This document shows, one piece after another, positions 23,716 to 34,300 of a stretch of DNA of 64,000 nt (the first letter of the stretch is position 1; every line of letters starts with the position of its first letter). The stretch lies in assembly GCA_026545765.1 (NCBI GenBank), contig CM048841.1:101327352-101391351 (forward strand), written 5' to 3'. The translations under genes were made by a program, and so were the position numbers. This DNA is from Plantago major (lineage: Eukaryota > Streptophyta > Magnoliopsida > Lamiales > Plantaginaceae). The notes under the pieces are model-generated. The model was not told the DNA's origin and searched no databases. It worked only from the letters and a program-made list of their open reading frames with translations.

Positions 23716-24360
23716 TCACGGTACATTTGATCTCCTCTTCTTTGGTGGGAGATGTTCTTTTGATGGATGAACGTGTCGATTTAAAAGGGAAGAGCCCTTG
23801 TCAGAATGAGCTCTGCCACGAGCTGTTCTCTTCCTAGTTTCCAACCATGCTGGTGTAAGTAAACCGGAGCCGGAACTCTTATCTTTACGAACTTCAAGAG
23901 CTAAATCGTTCATCTTTTGTGGCAATGAATTTGTAACTAGTGAGGAAAAATCACTTTGCTCCGAAGGATTCGGAACAAGTGCTGAATCCAAAATGGAAGG
24001 TTTCGGGGGTAAGGTTGGGGTTTTGACCTTGGAATTTGAACGATTGAGAGGAAGAGTTGTTCTCTTCCTAGTGTTCAGCCATTCAGGAAGTGCACCAGAG
24101 CCAAAACTCCTAGCTTTAGGAATGTTGGGAGCTAAATCATTCCTCTTTTGTGGAGATGGATTTGTAACTCGTTTTGAGCAAGAATCATTTTTTTCTGAAG
24201 GATTTTTGACAAGTTTTGGATCCAGAATGGGATGCATGAGTAAAACGACTGGGATTTTGGAATTGGAATTTGAAGGATTGAGATCCATTGAGATATCTTC
24301 GGCACAACTGATGCCGAGTACGCTCTCTTTGCCCCGTTTTATAGTTTTCACTCGGTACCA
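23716..24360 (-). CDS. Unidentified open frame with an internal duplicated segment, possibly an exon or gene remnant
   Basis: An open frame of about 215 codons on the minus strand. It lacks an ATG at the upstream end: the frame opens just after a TGA and reads KWYRVKTIKRGKES, so it may be a 3' exon whose splice site I cannot place, or a remnant. It contains two related blocks of about 70 residues: LVKNPSEKNDSCSK...NPSPQKRNDLAPN...GSGALPEWLNTRKRTT and LVPNPSEQSDFSS...NSLPQKMNDLALE...GSGLLTPAWLETRKRTA. The C-terminus is basic (PPKKRRSNVP), compatible with a nuclear localisation signal. No family is recognised. The conserved duplication and absence of stops over 640 bases argue for past or present coding. 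Confidence 0.4.
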   Translation of the reverse strand, partial: WYRVKTIKRGKESVLGISCAEDISMDLNPSNSNSKIPVVLLMHPILDPKLVKNPSEKNDSCSKRVTNPSPQKRNDLAPNIPKARSFGSGALPEWLNTRKRTTLPLNRSNSKVKTPTLPPKPSILDSALVPNPSEQSDFSSLVTNSLPQKMNDLALEVRKDKSSGSGLLTPAWLETRKRTARGRAHSDKGSSLLNRHVHPSKEHLPPKKRRSNVP

Positions 24361-25168
24361 TTTTCAATTGCAAGAATCTAGTATGTAAAAATTCAGTCAA
24401 ACTTTAAGAAAGAAAGTAGTAAATTCACAAAATAATATGTGACTGATTAAGAAGAAATTGATGGATTTTTTTTTTTTTAGTAATGCAATTTAAATGCATA
24501 CACCAAGGTAGGGTGCATGAGATATACCCATGAAAAGAAAAGGATAGTAAAAAATATAAAAGGGCACATTTGTATTACTCGTCAACGATTTTATTAATAA
24601 TATTGAATTTTGATAAGTTTTGGTCAAAATAGGAATAATATCCTTATAATTTTAATTAAATACTAATTACTCCGTAGTGGTGATGATGTCAACATTGGAA
24701 AATTTACACAATGGATATACATTACATTTATGTTACTAATCAAAATATTTCAATGCGTTTAAGTAGGTGATGTGAATGAGATAATACCCATGGATAAAAG
24801 GATAGTGGAAAATCTAAATAAGCAAATTTGTAGAACCCGTCAACGATTTCTTGATATTATTTTTTTATAAATTTTGGTCAAAATTGGAAGAATAATTACA
24901 TGTATACTAGTACTATATCTTACTGACCAAAATACCACAATTTTTCTTCTTAACATAATTATAGTAATTGGGTTACTCCTCTCAAAATTTTAATTCAAAC
25001 AAATTCCCTCAATGTTACAACAGTTACAACATTGTATTAACATATGAATCGCTGAGTTACAACATTATATTAACTCATTGCTCTCTGGGTTACGACGCTA
25101 TATTAACTTATATTGGGTACTTTTTTGTAATATTTGGTGTCTTGGGCTAGAATTTTACTATAATTATA
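24361..25168. other. AT-rich spacer with dispersed short repeats
   Basis: Contains two copies of a roughly 260-base motif: 'gaaaaggatagtaaaaaatata' with 'cgtcaacgattt' near 24535-24600, repeated near 24793-24855. At 25015-25110 there are short 'tgagttacaacattatattaac' repeats like those near 13870. No gene. Confidence 0.45.
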
Positions 25169-25414
25169 CTCCCTACATTTCAGAGAAAGTGTTACATTTT
25201 GACTTTGACCTGTCAACTGTCTTCGAGTTTGACCACAAATTACTCATAAACGTTAATAGTAAATAATTTAATAAAATCATATAATAAAATTTTAATTACT
25301 AAATTTTCATTATATAATTTTAATAATTTATTTATTAATATCGTTTAAGAAATTAATGATTAGCTAAACGATTAAGTATCAAGAAATGTAACACTTTTTC
25401 TGAAATGGAAGGAG
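25169..25414. mobile_element. Stowaway-type MITE (246 bases)
   Basis: Same family as 18971-19227. The left end is CTCCCTACATTTC after TA, the right end is GAAATGGAAGGAG, and the inner sequence is nearly identical to the first copy. The right flank is TG rather than TA, a single change in the target duplication. Confidence 0.75.
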
Positions 25415-25755
25415 TGTTCGTTAAAATTGGTTTCTCGGCCCACGACCCCTGTCAAAAGTCAAATGTGTGGATTCGGAAGACCTCTCTTCGGCCCAATCCA
25501 TTCAAGTTAGTCTAATTATAACTTAAAAGTGTTTTTTTTTTTTTTTTTAAACTTAAAAGTGATATTAAGAAGTCATTAATATTGCAATGCAGCTAGGGAT
25601 GGAGTTTTGGTATGGAATATTGGGAAATCAATCCCGATTGGAATTGTCACGAAATTCCCAATCAGAAAATTTCGATTCCAGTTGGGACGATTCCCGAATT
25701 CTCATATACTCCCCCGTCCCAGTTTCATCTTTCCGCATTCCATTTTGGTTCAGAG
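25415..25755. other. Spacer left of the hAT element
   Basis: No gene. A poly-T tract near 25530-25550 and a 'ttcccgattggaattgtc'-like imperfect inverted stretch near 25630-25700 are the only notable points. Confidence 0.4.
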
Positions 25756-25979
25756 TAGGGGTGTAAATGAACAGAGCCGTTCATGAACGTTCGTGAAAAA
25801 AGCTCGGTCAACATTCGGTTCGTTATCGAGTTGACCGAACTCGAACGGTTCGCGAACGTGTTCGAGTAATTAACGAACGAGTTTCGAGCTTCATTGTTTA
25901 TGGCTCAACTGTTCGCGAACGGTTCGCGAACATAGATGCATAATTATTACTTTTATAATTATATTTTATATAAAGTAAA

Positions 25980-26277
25980 AACTAAACAATTATACTAACT
26001 AACCCTAACCCCTTAACATTCAAATCAAACCCATTTCTCACTAGCCGTCCTCTTCAGTCTTCACTCTTCACCAAGCCACCAAACGCCGCGCCTCTTCCTC
26101 ATTCTGCCTCTTCCTCTACCCGTCGCGCCTCTTCCTCTGCGCGTCTCTTCCTCTGCTGCTCCAATTTTGCGCGCCTCTTCTCTGCGTCTTCCTTCCGATC
26201 TGCTGCTCCAATTCTGCCGTCACTCCCCTCCGACGACTTCCGGCGGCTGGGCTCTCCTTTGCTGAGTCTCTGCAGGT
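25980..26277 (+). promoter_or_regulatory. Captured promoter/5' leader inside the hAT element
   Basis: A telo-box-like CTAACCCTAACCCC (from about 26000) is followed by a long CT-rich stretch without ATG, ending in CTGCAG before GTTAATT, a plausible splice donor at 26277/26278. This looks like the untranslated first exon and intron start of a plant gene, lying upstream of the captured xanthine dehydrogenase exons. Whether it comes from the same donor gene is unknown. Confidence 0.4.
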
Positions 26278-26619
26278 TAATTCTCAACCTCTACTTTATA
26301 AACAATTTCTTCCTCAGATTTAGGTTATTGTGGAATGAAATTATATATTCTATTTAGGTTGCTGTGGATTGAATTCTTGTACTCTAGAAGCTTTTGGGCA
26401 AGAGTATTCATTGCATTTTGTTATAGGATTAGAAATGATGATTAGTTTGGGCAAGAGTATTCATTGCATGTTGATTAGAAAGGCTCTTTTTGATGTGTTG
26501 CATAGCATATGGCCCTGGCTGCACCTGTCTTTGGTGTTGTGGTTGTTTGTATCTCTTGAGTTATTCTTGAATTGTGAATTATATGGAATTTAATTCTTTT
26601 GTTATTTGAAATACTGCAG

Positions 26620-28780
26620 GCATCTCGCAATCAACGCATGCTTAGCTCCTCTGTATTCCGTTGAAGGGATGCATGTAATTACAGTTAAGGGTGTTGGTAA
26701 TCGTAGGAATGGTTTGCATCCAATCCAGGTATAACCATTTATTTTTCTTTCGCCAAGAACTACTTTCTGGAAGAGTGCAGTTAAATTTTGGATAGTTATA
26801 ATGATGCTAAACACTTTCTGCTTATTTTATTGTCTTCTTTTCAAGGGTAATACTCCCAGTACCTGTAGTTTTTTTGTGTACATTTTAAGCTCACATTTTA
26901 GAGTAAAAAAGCTTGAATTTTGTTGTAACATAGATATCTGTTTCTAACTTTTGGGCCTTTGCAGTTGGCTAAAGTTTTCTTCCAAGTTTTACTCCTTTCT
27001 TTCACTATCACATAGCATCACCAGATGGGAGAAAGGCACCAATGGTCCTGCTGTTTGGGGCATATGGCGTACGTAGTACCACGTTTGCCTACCCTGTGAC
27101 ATTTAGTCCTCTTGTTTCAAAAATTATGGCGTCGGAAGGAATTGTTGACGAATTTGACCAAAAAAGCTGACATGGCATGTTAGTCAACTAGTCAACCCCG
27201 CCAACTCACTTGCCAACTCATCGTCTGATTAAAGAAATGGAAAATGAAATTCAAAAATTAAAAAAATTAAAAAAAGGAAAAATAAAATTCATAATTTAAA
27301 ATTTACAGAAAAAATAAAAAGCAATTTAAAATTTAAAAAAACAAAAAACAAAAATGGGAAAAAACGTAGACTGGTAAGTAAGCCGTTAAACATAATCAAC
27401 GGTAACTTTCTTCCCAAATTCACCAAGTAAAACCTAATTCTGCCATCTTCACCAAAATTCACCACCGTCCAACTGTCGTCTTCTCCGACGACGATGATAG
27501 CGAAACGGCCGGCACACTTGAACGACATGGAGGCGCCTGTTAACCGCGTGTTTTGCGAATTGGAATAATTTGATTGATTGTGTGTTTTGCAATCGGGGTT
27601 TGTTATTGGGAAAGACGGGTAATATAATGGAAGAAGACATGGGATCTGGGCACGTGTTTTTAGGATTTTTAGGATAAAAACTGAGGGAAATCTGGCGCCA
27701 TTTTTTTTCCATTTTTATTTTTTATTTTTTTATTTTTAAATTGGTTTTTATTTTTTTCTGTAAATTTTAAATTACGAATTTTATTTTTCCTTTTTTTATT
27801 TTTTAATTTCATTTTCCATTTCTTTAGACGATGAGTTGACAAGTGAGTTGGCAGGGTTGACCAGTCGACTAACATGTCATGTCAGTTTTTTTGGTCAAAT
27901 TCGTCAACAACTCCTTCCGATGCCATGATTTTTTAAACAATAGAACTAAATGTCACATGGTAGACAAACGTGGTACTGCGCGCGCCATATGCCGCAAACG
28001 GCAGGGCCATTGGTGCCTTTCTCCCATCACCAGATCGATATAATTTTGCCGGTTGAAACATTGTGAGAAATTAAGAGGGGAAGAATGTTTTGGATTTGCA
28101 TACTCTTTCCAGTTTCCATTTGTATAAACCTTTATCCATTTTGTCCATAATATTGCAGTAAACCGTTAGTTTCTATTCTGAAGATGGGATTGTACTACTC
28201 ATTTTACTAGCATTATGAAATAATCATACACTGTCTAATTCTTTACTCTTCATATTTCCTGCATGCCATGTATACATGTTGTTCTTGAGGTGTCATGTTT
28301 CACTTTGTTTAGTCAGATTTTGCTAAATTTATCTCATATTGAGGCCATATTTCTGTTGTTATGTAACATGCTCACAATATTTCTCAGGAATCGCTAGCAA
28401 AAGCACATGGCTCACAGTGTGGTTTTTGCACCCCTGGTTTTGTGATGTCCATGTATGCCTTACTGAGATCATCTCACAAGCCACCTAGTGAAGAGGACAT
28501 TGAGGAAAGCCTTGCTGGAAATTTATGTCGCTGCACAGGTTATAGGCCCATAATTGATGCGTTTCGTGTGTTTGCTAGAACAAATGATGCTCTGTACACG
28601 AAAGAATCCACAGGCACTCAGAACAGTGATTTTGTTTGCCCATCAACTGGTAAACCATGTTCATGCCGGCCAAATATTAAGAATGGGGAAGACACATTGA
28701 AGAGTAGTGCATGCAGTGGTGATATTTTGAAGCCGGTCTCTTACAGTGATATTGATGGAAGTTCATACACTAACAAATAG
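26620..28780 (+). pseudogene. Captured fragment of xanthine dehydrogenase (two exons, 2Fe-2S domains)
   Basis: Exon A (26620-26728) reads HLAINACLAPLYSVEGMHVI then VKGVGNRRNGLHPIQ. Exon B (28388-28780) reads [20 protein letters not shown], then [20 protein letters not shown], and ends [15 protein letters not shown] with a stop. Both splice borders are GT-AG and the frame is open throughout. The blocks are the junction of the two N-terminal [2Fe-2S] domains of plant xanthine dehydrogenase, with the second cluster's CGFC and CRC cysteines intact. A full enzyme has about 1360 residues with FAD and molybdopterin domains, none of which are here, and the fragment stops at what is normally an exon end. 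If transcribed from the upstream leader, the internal ATG in exon A would give a single iron-sulfur domain of roughly 150 residues. Catalysis is not possible. Confidence 0.85.
27027..28025. mobile_element. Mutator-like element (999 bases) inserted in the captured intron
   Basis: The left end GGGAGAAAGGCACCAATGG is matched inverted at the right, and similarity runs inward for roughly 300 bases on each side. ATCACCAGAT stands directly outside both ends (27017-27026 and 28026-28035), a perfect 10-base target duplication typical of Mutator-like elements. The central 330 bases (27370-27700) are less AT-rich and contain a short frame starting MIAKRPAHLNDMEAPVNR, possibly a captured gene piece. No transposase is present. 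Confidence 0.85.
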
Positions 28781-29159
28781 AAGTATTTCATGCATCTTGT
28801 GTATGTTAGATTTGAAAATTGATATATATTTGACCTTGTTCGAGCTAAACGAGCAAATTTCGAGCATTAACGAGCTTTTTCGAACATAAACGATCATAAT
28901 TGTCGAACACAAACGAACAGAACACAAACGAACATAAACGAACGAACTGTTCACGAACATATCCGATCATAATTAGAAGTGGACCGAACACGAGCCGAGC
29001 TCGATCTTGAAAAGATCGTCGATCTCGAACACGAACATATGTGCATTGTTCACGAACAAGGCTCGTTTAGTGTAAAGCTCGGTTCGTTCGGTTCGTATAC
29101 AGTCCTAGTCCAGAGCTCCTCTTATCGTACATTGGTTGTTACTTATGCAATCTTTATAA

Positions 29160-30780
29160 GTAATATCACCACGGTATAGTTTACTTTTAATAATAAATAA
29201 AAATATGAGGATAAATAAATTAATTGAGAAAATAAGATAGTTAAAATTCCTTGTAAACAACGTTGGTCGTGGTGTCAGTGTATAGTCCTTCGTCAAATAC
29301 TATATCATTGTGCCTTATAACTATAGAAAATGTAAAATACGACTCATCGTGACATATATGCTTTGAAAGGGGTATGACCCAACCCGAACCAGTTCGGGAC
29401 TCGATAGGTTGATAACATGTACTTCCTCCGTCCCGTCCGATATTTCTCATTTTGACTTTTTGCAGTCAGCCATCTCCAACTTTGACTACGAATTAAACTT
29501 AAACCACAAATGTAAATTTTTTAATAAAATTATATTATGAAACTTCACTCCCTAAAGTTTCATAATATAATTTAATTGAACATTTTACATTTTTCGTTGA
29601 AGATTGATTCGTAGTCAAATTTGGAAATAGTTGACCGAGAAAAGTCAAAATGGGAAACATCGGACGGGACGGAGGAAGTAGTATTTTATATCGAGTCCTC
29701 CCCGTAGCTAATGCGTTAATTAATAACTTATACTCCAATCCGAACCAAAATAAAATACAAAAGTGCATAATGCAGTTAACATGGTTGGTTTCCAACAACC
29801 CCTAGGGTGCCCCTCCACCCACCCCGAACCCGTGGCGATGCCACAGTATAGTTTGCTTTTAATGATAAATAAAATAATCAATAAAATAAGATAGTAAAAA
29901 TTAAACAACGTAGCTAATGCGTTAATTAATAACTTATACTCCAATCCGAACCAAAATAAAATACAAAAGTGCATAATGCAGTTAACATGGTTGGTTTCCA
30001 ACAACCCCTAGGGTGCCCCTCCACCCACCCCGAACCCGTGGCGATGCCACAGTATAGTTTGCTTTTAATGATAAATAAATTAATCAATAAAATAAGATAG
30101 TAAAAATTAAACAACGTGGGCCATGGTGTTTGTCTGGAGTCCTTCTTCGTCCAATAATATGTCATTGGATTTATGTTAACTATAGAAAATGTAAAATACG
30201 ACTCATCATGACGTATATGATTTGAAAGGGGTATAACCCAACCCGAACCCGTTCAGGACTCGACGGCTTGATAATATATAATATTTTATATCGGATCATC
30301 TACCCGTAGCTAAGACGTTAATTTATAACTTATACTCTAATCCGAACCAAAATAAATACAAAAGTGTAGAACGCAATTAACATGGTTGGTTCCCAACAAA
30401 CTTTGGGGCGCCCCCTCCCCCCGCTCCGAACCCGTGGCGATGCCACGGTATAGTTTGCTTTTAATGATAAACAAATTAATCGATAAAATAAGACATTAAC
30501 AATTCCTTACAAACAACGTTGGCCGTGGTGTTTGTGTGGAGTCCTTCTTCGTCCAATACTATATCATTTGATCTTTGTTTATGGTAACTATAGAAAATGT
30601 AAAATACGACTCATCATGACATACGTATATGCTTTGAAAGGGATATGATAGTTTTATATCAGGTCATCTACATGTACCTAACACGTTAATTACTAACTTA
30701 TACTCCAATCCGAACCAAAATAAAATACCAAAATTTACAACGCAGTTAATGGGGTTGAAGAACCCCTAAGGTGGTATTTG
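29160..30780. repeat. Tandem repeat block (about 200- and 400-base units)
   Basis: The marker 'gtagctaatgcgttaatt' or close variants occurs at 29704, 29910, 30306 and 30674. The marker 'gtggcgatgccac' followed by 'tatagtttgcttttaa' recurs between them. The copies at 29704-29905 and 29910-30110 are almost identical (period 206). The others have a longer unit of 370-396 bases that includes 'aaatgtaaaatacgactcatc'. Short frames in this block are products of repetition and not genes. Confidence 0.75.
29422..29678. mobile_element. Stowaway-type MITE (257 bases) inside the tandem repeat block
   Basis: Ends CTTCCTCCGTCCCGTCCGAT and, inverted, CGGACGGGACGGAGGAAG, with TA on both sides (29420-29421, 29679-29680). 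It interrupts one unit of the flanking repeat and is absent from the other units, so it arrived after that unit formed. Confidence 0.85.
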
Positions 30781-31059
30781 GTCCCCACCACACATAAAAT
30801 TTATTATTCTACAAACATAATTTAAATGTTACGATGGTTTTTTTTTTGCACCCACCCCTCGCGGAGACTTTTCACTAACTTAACCATAAACTGTTGCGGT
30901 TTGTGTATTGTCACAAAGGTATGTACGGGTTCGAGTCTGGACATCATTAATCCAAACGGGTTTGAATTCAGGTTGGATAGAACCCGGGAATACCAGTGTA
31001 GAGTGTTCCTCGCTCTTGTTAATTGTCATAACTTAGTAAACATGTATAGAAAATTGTAT

Positions 31060-32690
31060 GCTCTGGATTCAAAATATTTTTCGAAGTTTTGTATATAAAT
31101 TTATCCTATATATGCAACCAATATACAAAAAAAGTAAACATTGAAAGATATACTGGCTGAAAATGTAACTATTTCTACAAAATTCTCGTGGCGATGCCGC
31201 GATATAGTTTACGTCTAATAATAAATAGAAATGGGAGGCAAAATTAATTAATCGAGACAACCCCTGGGCTGGTATGTGCTCCCCACATAACGATCTTGGT
31301 ATGGATAATACAAATCTACCAAACCAACATCATCATAAAAACATCCAACTGGTAATCTATGTGCTAAAACGTTAGCCTCACGTTTAACCTGACAAAACTT
31401 CATGGAATAAAATTCTTTATCAGATACCTGAATTTCTTTGAAAAGTGAAACAAAGGGGTCAAAGCTAAAATCTATCGATTTAAGAGATTTAATCACCAAA
31501 GAACAATATCTTTCAATTACTACATGTTGCCACTCAAAATCTCAAACAAATTTAGTTATAAATTTGGCTAGCCAATCTTCCGCATTTTCAGCAACCATAA
31601 GACATAAAATTTTGTCACCAAGCAATAACCTTGCCCTCATGATCCCTAGTAACAACACTAATTCCCCCCCCCCCCCTATTCGGACTCTGCTCAACCGTAT
31701 CAAAATTTCAAGTTTTGGAATTTGAATGAATCGGGTGGGATTTAGCCCATCAACTTTTTATATTATAGGATAACACCCACCTGATAATCTAAGTGCTAAA
31801 ACATTAGCCTCATGTTTAACCTGACAAAACTTCATGGAATAAAGTTCTAGTCCCCTATTCGGACTCTGCTTTATTTTTAAAATTCCATTATTTTATTTTA
31901 TCTTATTTAACAAATTTATATTTTAATTTAGCGAAAAAATAATTTAATTAATTAATAATAATAATCTAGATTGGTGTCTATGGATTCTTCTTGTTACGGT
32001 GAATTCAAATATATGTTCAAAATATTTTTCGGGATTTTTTAGATAAGTTTATATAAGATTTAATAAAAACTATATATGCAGTCAACCTACAAAAAATAAA
32101 CATTGAAATATATACTGGTTGAAAATACAACTAATTTTACAAATTCCACGTAGGATTGAATTAATTTAATAAATGCTCTATTTTTAAATTTTCATTTTTT
32201 CTTATCTAATAAATTTATATATTACTTTAATGAATAAATGATTTATTTAATTAATAATAGTATGCAAGATTGGTGTCTTATGGATTCGTCATGTCGTGAC
32301 GAATTTAAATATATGTTCAAAATATTTTTCAGATTTTTGTAGATAAAGCTATATGAGATTTAATAAAAACTATGTATACAGTCTACATACAAAAAATATC
32401 AATGAAAATATATACTGGCTAAAATACAACTAATTTTACAAAATTCCACGTAGGACTGAATGAATATGGTGTAATAGTACTCAAGATTGGTGTCTATGGA
32501 TTCGTCTTATCATGGCGAATTCAAATATATGTTCAAAATATTTTTCGGATTTTTGTAGATAAAGTTATATGAGATTTATAAAAACTATATATACGATCAA
32601 CATACAAAAAATAACAATGAAATATATACTGGCTAAAATATAATTAATTCTACAAAATTCCACGTAGGACTGAATGAATCTATTGAGGTT
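31060..32690. repeat. Four diverged copies of an AT-rich repeat
   Basis: The phrase 'tcaaaatatttttcg' recurs near 31068, 32017, 32320 and 32536, each followed by 'tatatactggctgaaaatacaact'-like text and 'acaaaattccacgtagga'. Spacing is irregular (about 950, 300, 216). No coding content is recognisable. Confidence 0.65.
31260..31560 (-). pseudogene. RNase H-like domain remnant of a non-LTR retroelement
   Basis: On the minus strand the frame reads VIKSLKSIDFSFDPFVSLFK then FCQVKREANVLAHRLPVGCF. This matches the C-terminal part of the RVT_3 type RNase H domain that follows LINE reverse transcriptases in plants (usual form '...RxxNxxAHxLA...'). The upstream frame continues with one in-frame stop (WLAKFITKFV, stop, DFEWQHVVIERYCS). 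A 70-base piece of the same sequence is repeated at 31781-31850. A decayed fragment. Confidence 0.55.
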
Positions 32691-33168
32691 TAGCCCCTTG
32701 TGCTTTTTATGTATATATATATGGATTGCGGCTTGACATAACCTCTACGCACACCATGCCCGATACTTAAAGTAGACCAATTGGTTTGTAGTGTTTTCTG
32801 GTAGTATTTCGAAAGCACCCTCTGAAATATCACGTTTGGTTACACAAATATAAAATATCATAGCCTGCGAAAAACCCGAACTCACAAAACACCAGAATTT
32901 CAAGCCCGCGAAATTTGTTATTCGAAATACCATTTAAAATAATCCACCCAGAGTGGGTTATTGAAAATGGTATTTGATCCAAAAACACATCATCACAAAA
33001 CTCAACTTGATTTCTCAAATCCACCCCTAATCCTCAATATCGTTCAGAACGAACTGTATGTTTCTTCTTCATCAAGCTCTGCCGCCTGAGACGCCATACT
33101 CAGACACAATATCCAATTCGCCGCCGCTAGAAAGGGCTATATACTGCTCCAGAAATTTTTCTTATTAA
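32691..33168. other. Spacer without recognised features
   Basis: AT-rich, with no gene. A 'ggtatttgatccaaaa' / 'aaataccat' vocabulary similar to 35640-35760 suggests an old dispersed repeat. Confidence 0.35.
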
Positions 33169-33282
33169 GGCTCTGTTCTTTTCAACTGAAAACTCGTTCA
33201 GTTCCCATTCGATTCGATTGATTCGCCTTCGGCCACTCTCTTGATTCAACTTTCTTCGACTCTCTTCAGTTCATTAAATTCA

Positions 33283-33352
<70 letters not shown>

Positions 33353-34038
33353 AATATTTTATCATTTATTTACACAACCCATCTTTTGTACGAGGAAAAT
33401 AAGAAAATTTATCCAATTGAGATATTTTCAACCTTTTTCTTTCTTTCTTTTTAACACGACTTTTAGTAGATCAATGAAATAAAAAGTATAGTTACGATTC
33501 GAATTACCCTTATTTTCTACCGTAAAAGTTGAGTTAAGATAAGAAACTACAGGAACCTGAGAGTACCATTCAAACTGGTTCACATACTTTGTACGTACAT
33601 CTCTAACAAAAAATCGACATGTTCTTTTATTGGAAGATATTAGAACAATAGAAGTAAACTCAGAAGCATACGTTGAGTTTTTTCTCAAACTTAATAAATA
33701 AAAAACAAGTTATACCAAACTAAAGTCAAACCAAACTCTACAAATTACGCACAAAAAAGTATAAAACAAAGTTATGTTAGTCAAATATACTTAATTTATT
33801 TTTATAATATAATTTTATTATATTCTTTTGTCGTGTAATTTGATAGTCTGATCAACGTCCGTAAAAAGTCTCCTTACGAATTTATTAATGGACCGGATGT
33901 AGTATTCATAATTATTAAAAATGTGACAAATGTAATTTCTTCATTGATTCGTTTGATTTGCTTCGTTTCAGCTTTGATTCGATTCGATTCGATTCCATTC
34001 GATTCGATTGAAGAATTTCATTTAAAAAGAACAGAGCC
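33169..34038. mobile_element. TAA-flanked element A, GGCTCTGTTCT family (870 bases)
   Basis: Left end GGCTCTGTTCTTTTCAACTG, right end 'aaaaagaacagagcc', with TAA on both sides (33166-33168 and 34039-34041), as for PIF/Harbinger-type MITEs. The interior has an (ATT)n microsatellite near 33283-33350 and a 660-base stretch almost identical to element B. An 86-codon frame on the minus strand (33428-33688) is shared by both copies but has no recognisable domain. Confidence 0.75.
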
Positions 34039-34136
34039 TAAGTAGTCTAATTTTCAAACAAGAAGTTATACCGAGCCTGTAATTTTTTTTCTCTTTTTTA
34101 AATTTGATATTATACCCTGATGGCTTTTTCAACTAA

Positions 34137-34236
34137 GGCTCTGTTCTTTTCAACTGAAAACTCATTCGATTTCATTCGATTCGATTCGATTTAGTTCAAT
34201 TGCCTTCGCTCAAATCTCTTAAGTTCATTAAATTCA

Positions 34237-34300
<64 letters not shown>

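Larger units (their letters stand above)
25756..29107. mobile_element. hAT element carrying host gene fragments (Pack-TYPE), 3.35 kb
   Basis: The left terminus TAGGGGTGTAAATGAAC is matched inverted by the right terminus (reverse complement TAGGACTGTATACGAAC). Both subterminal regions are crowded with GAACG/CGTTC and CGAGC/GCTCG words (25780-25935 and 28838-29090), as in plant hAT elements. Flanking octamers GTTCAGAG (25748-25755) and GTCCAGAG (29108-29115) match at seven of eight positions, the length expected for hAT. No transposase is present. The interior holds a promoter-like CT-rich leader, an intron and two exons of xanthine dehydrogenase. A 1-kb Mutator-like element lies within the captured intron. 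A small relative with a perfect octamer duplication sits at 55171-55601. Confidence 0.75.

Noticed and set aside
25998-26012. Telomere-like CTAACCCTAACCCC
   Set aside because: Too short for a telomere relic; it fits a telo-box promoter motif in the captured leader.
29535-30165. Repeated, nearly identical protein frames that might suggest a gene family
   Set aside because: They are readings of the tandem DNA repeat and partly of the MITE; the sequence repeats irrespective of frame.
29703-30700. Regularly spaced direct repeats reminiscent of a CRISPR array
   Set aside because: The units are long, AT-rich and plant-type satellite DNA; there are no short repeats with unique spacers.
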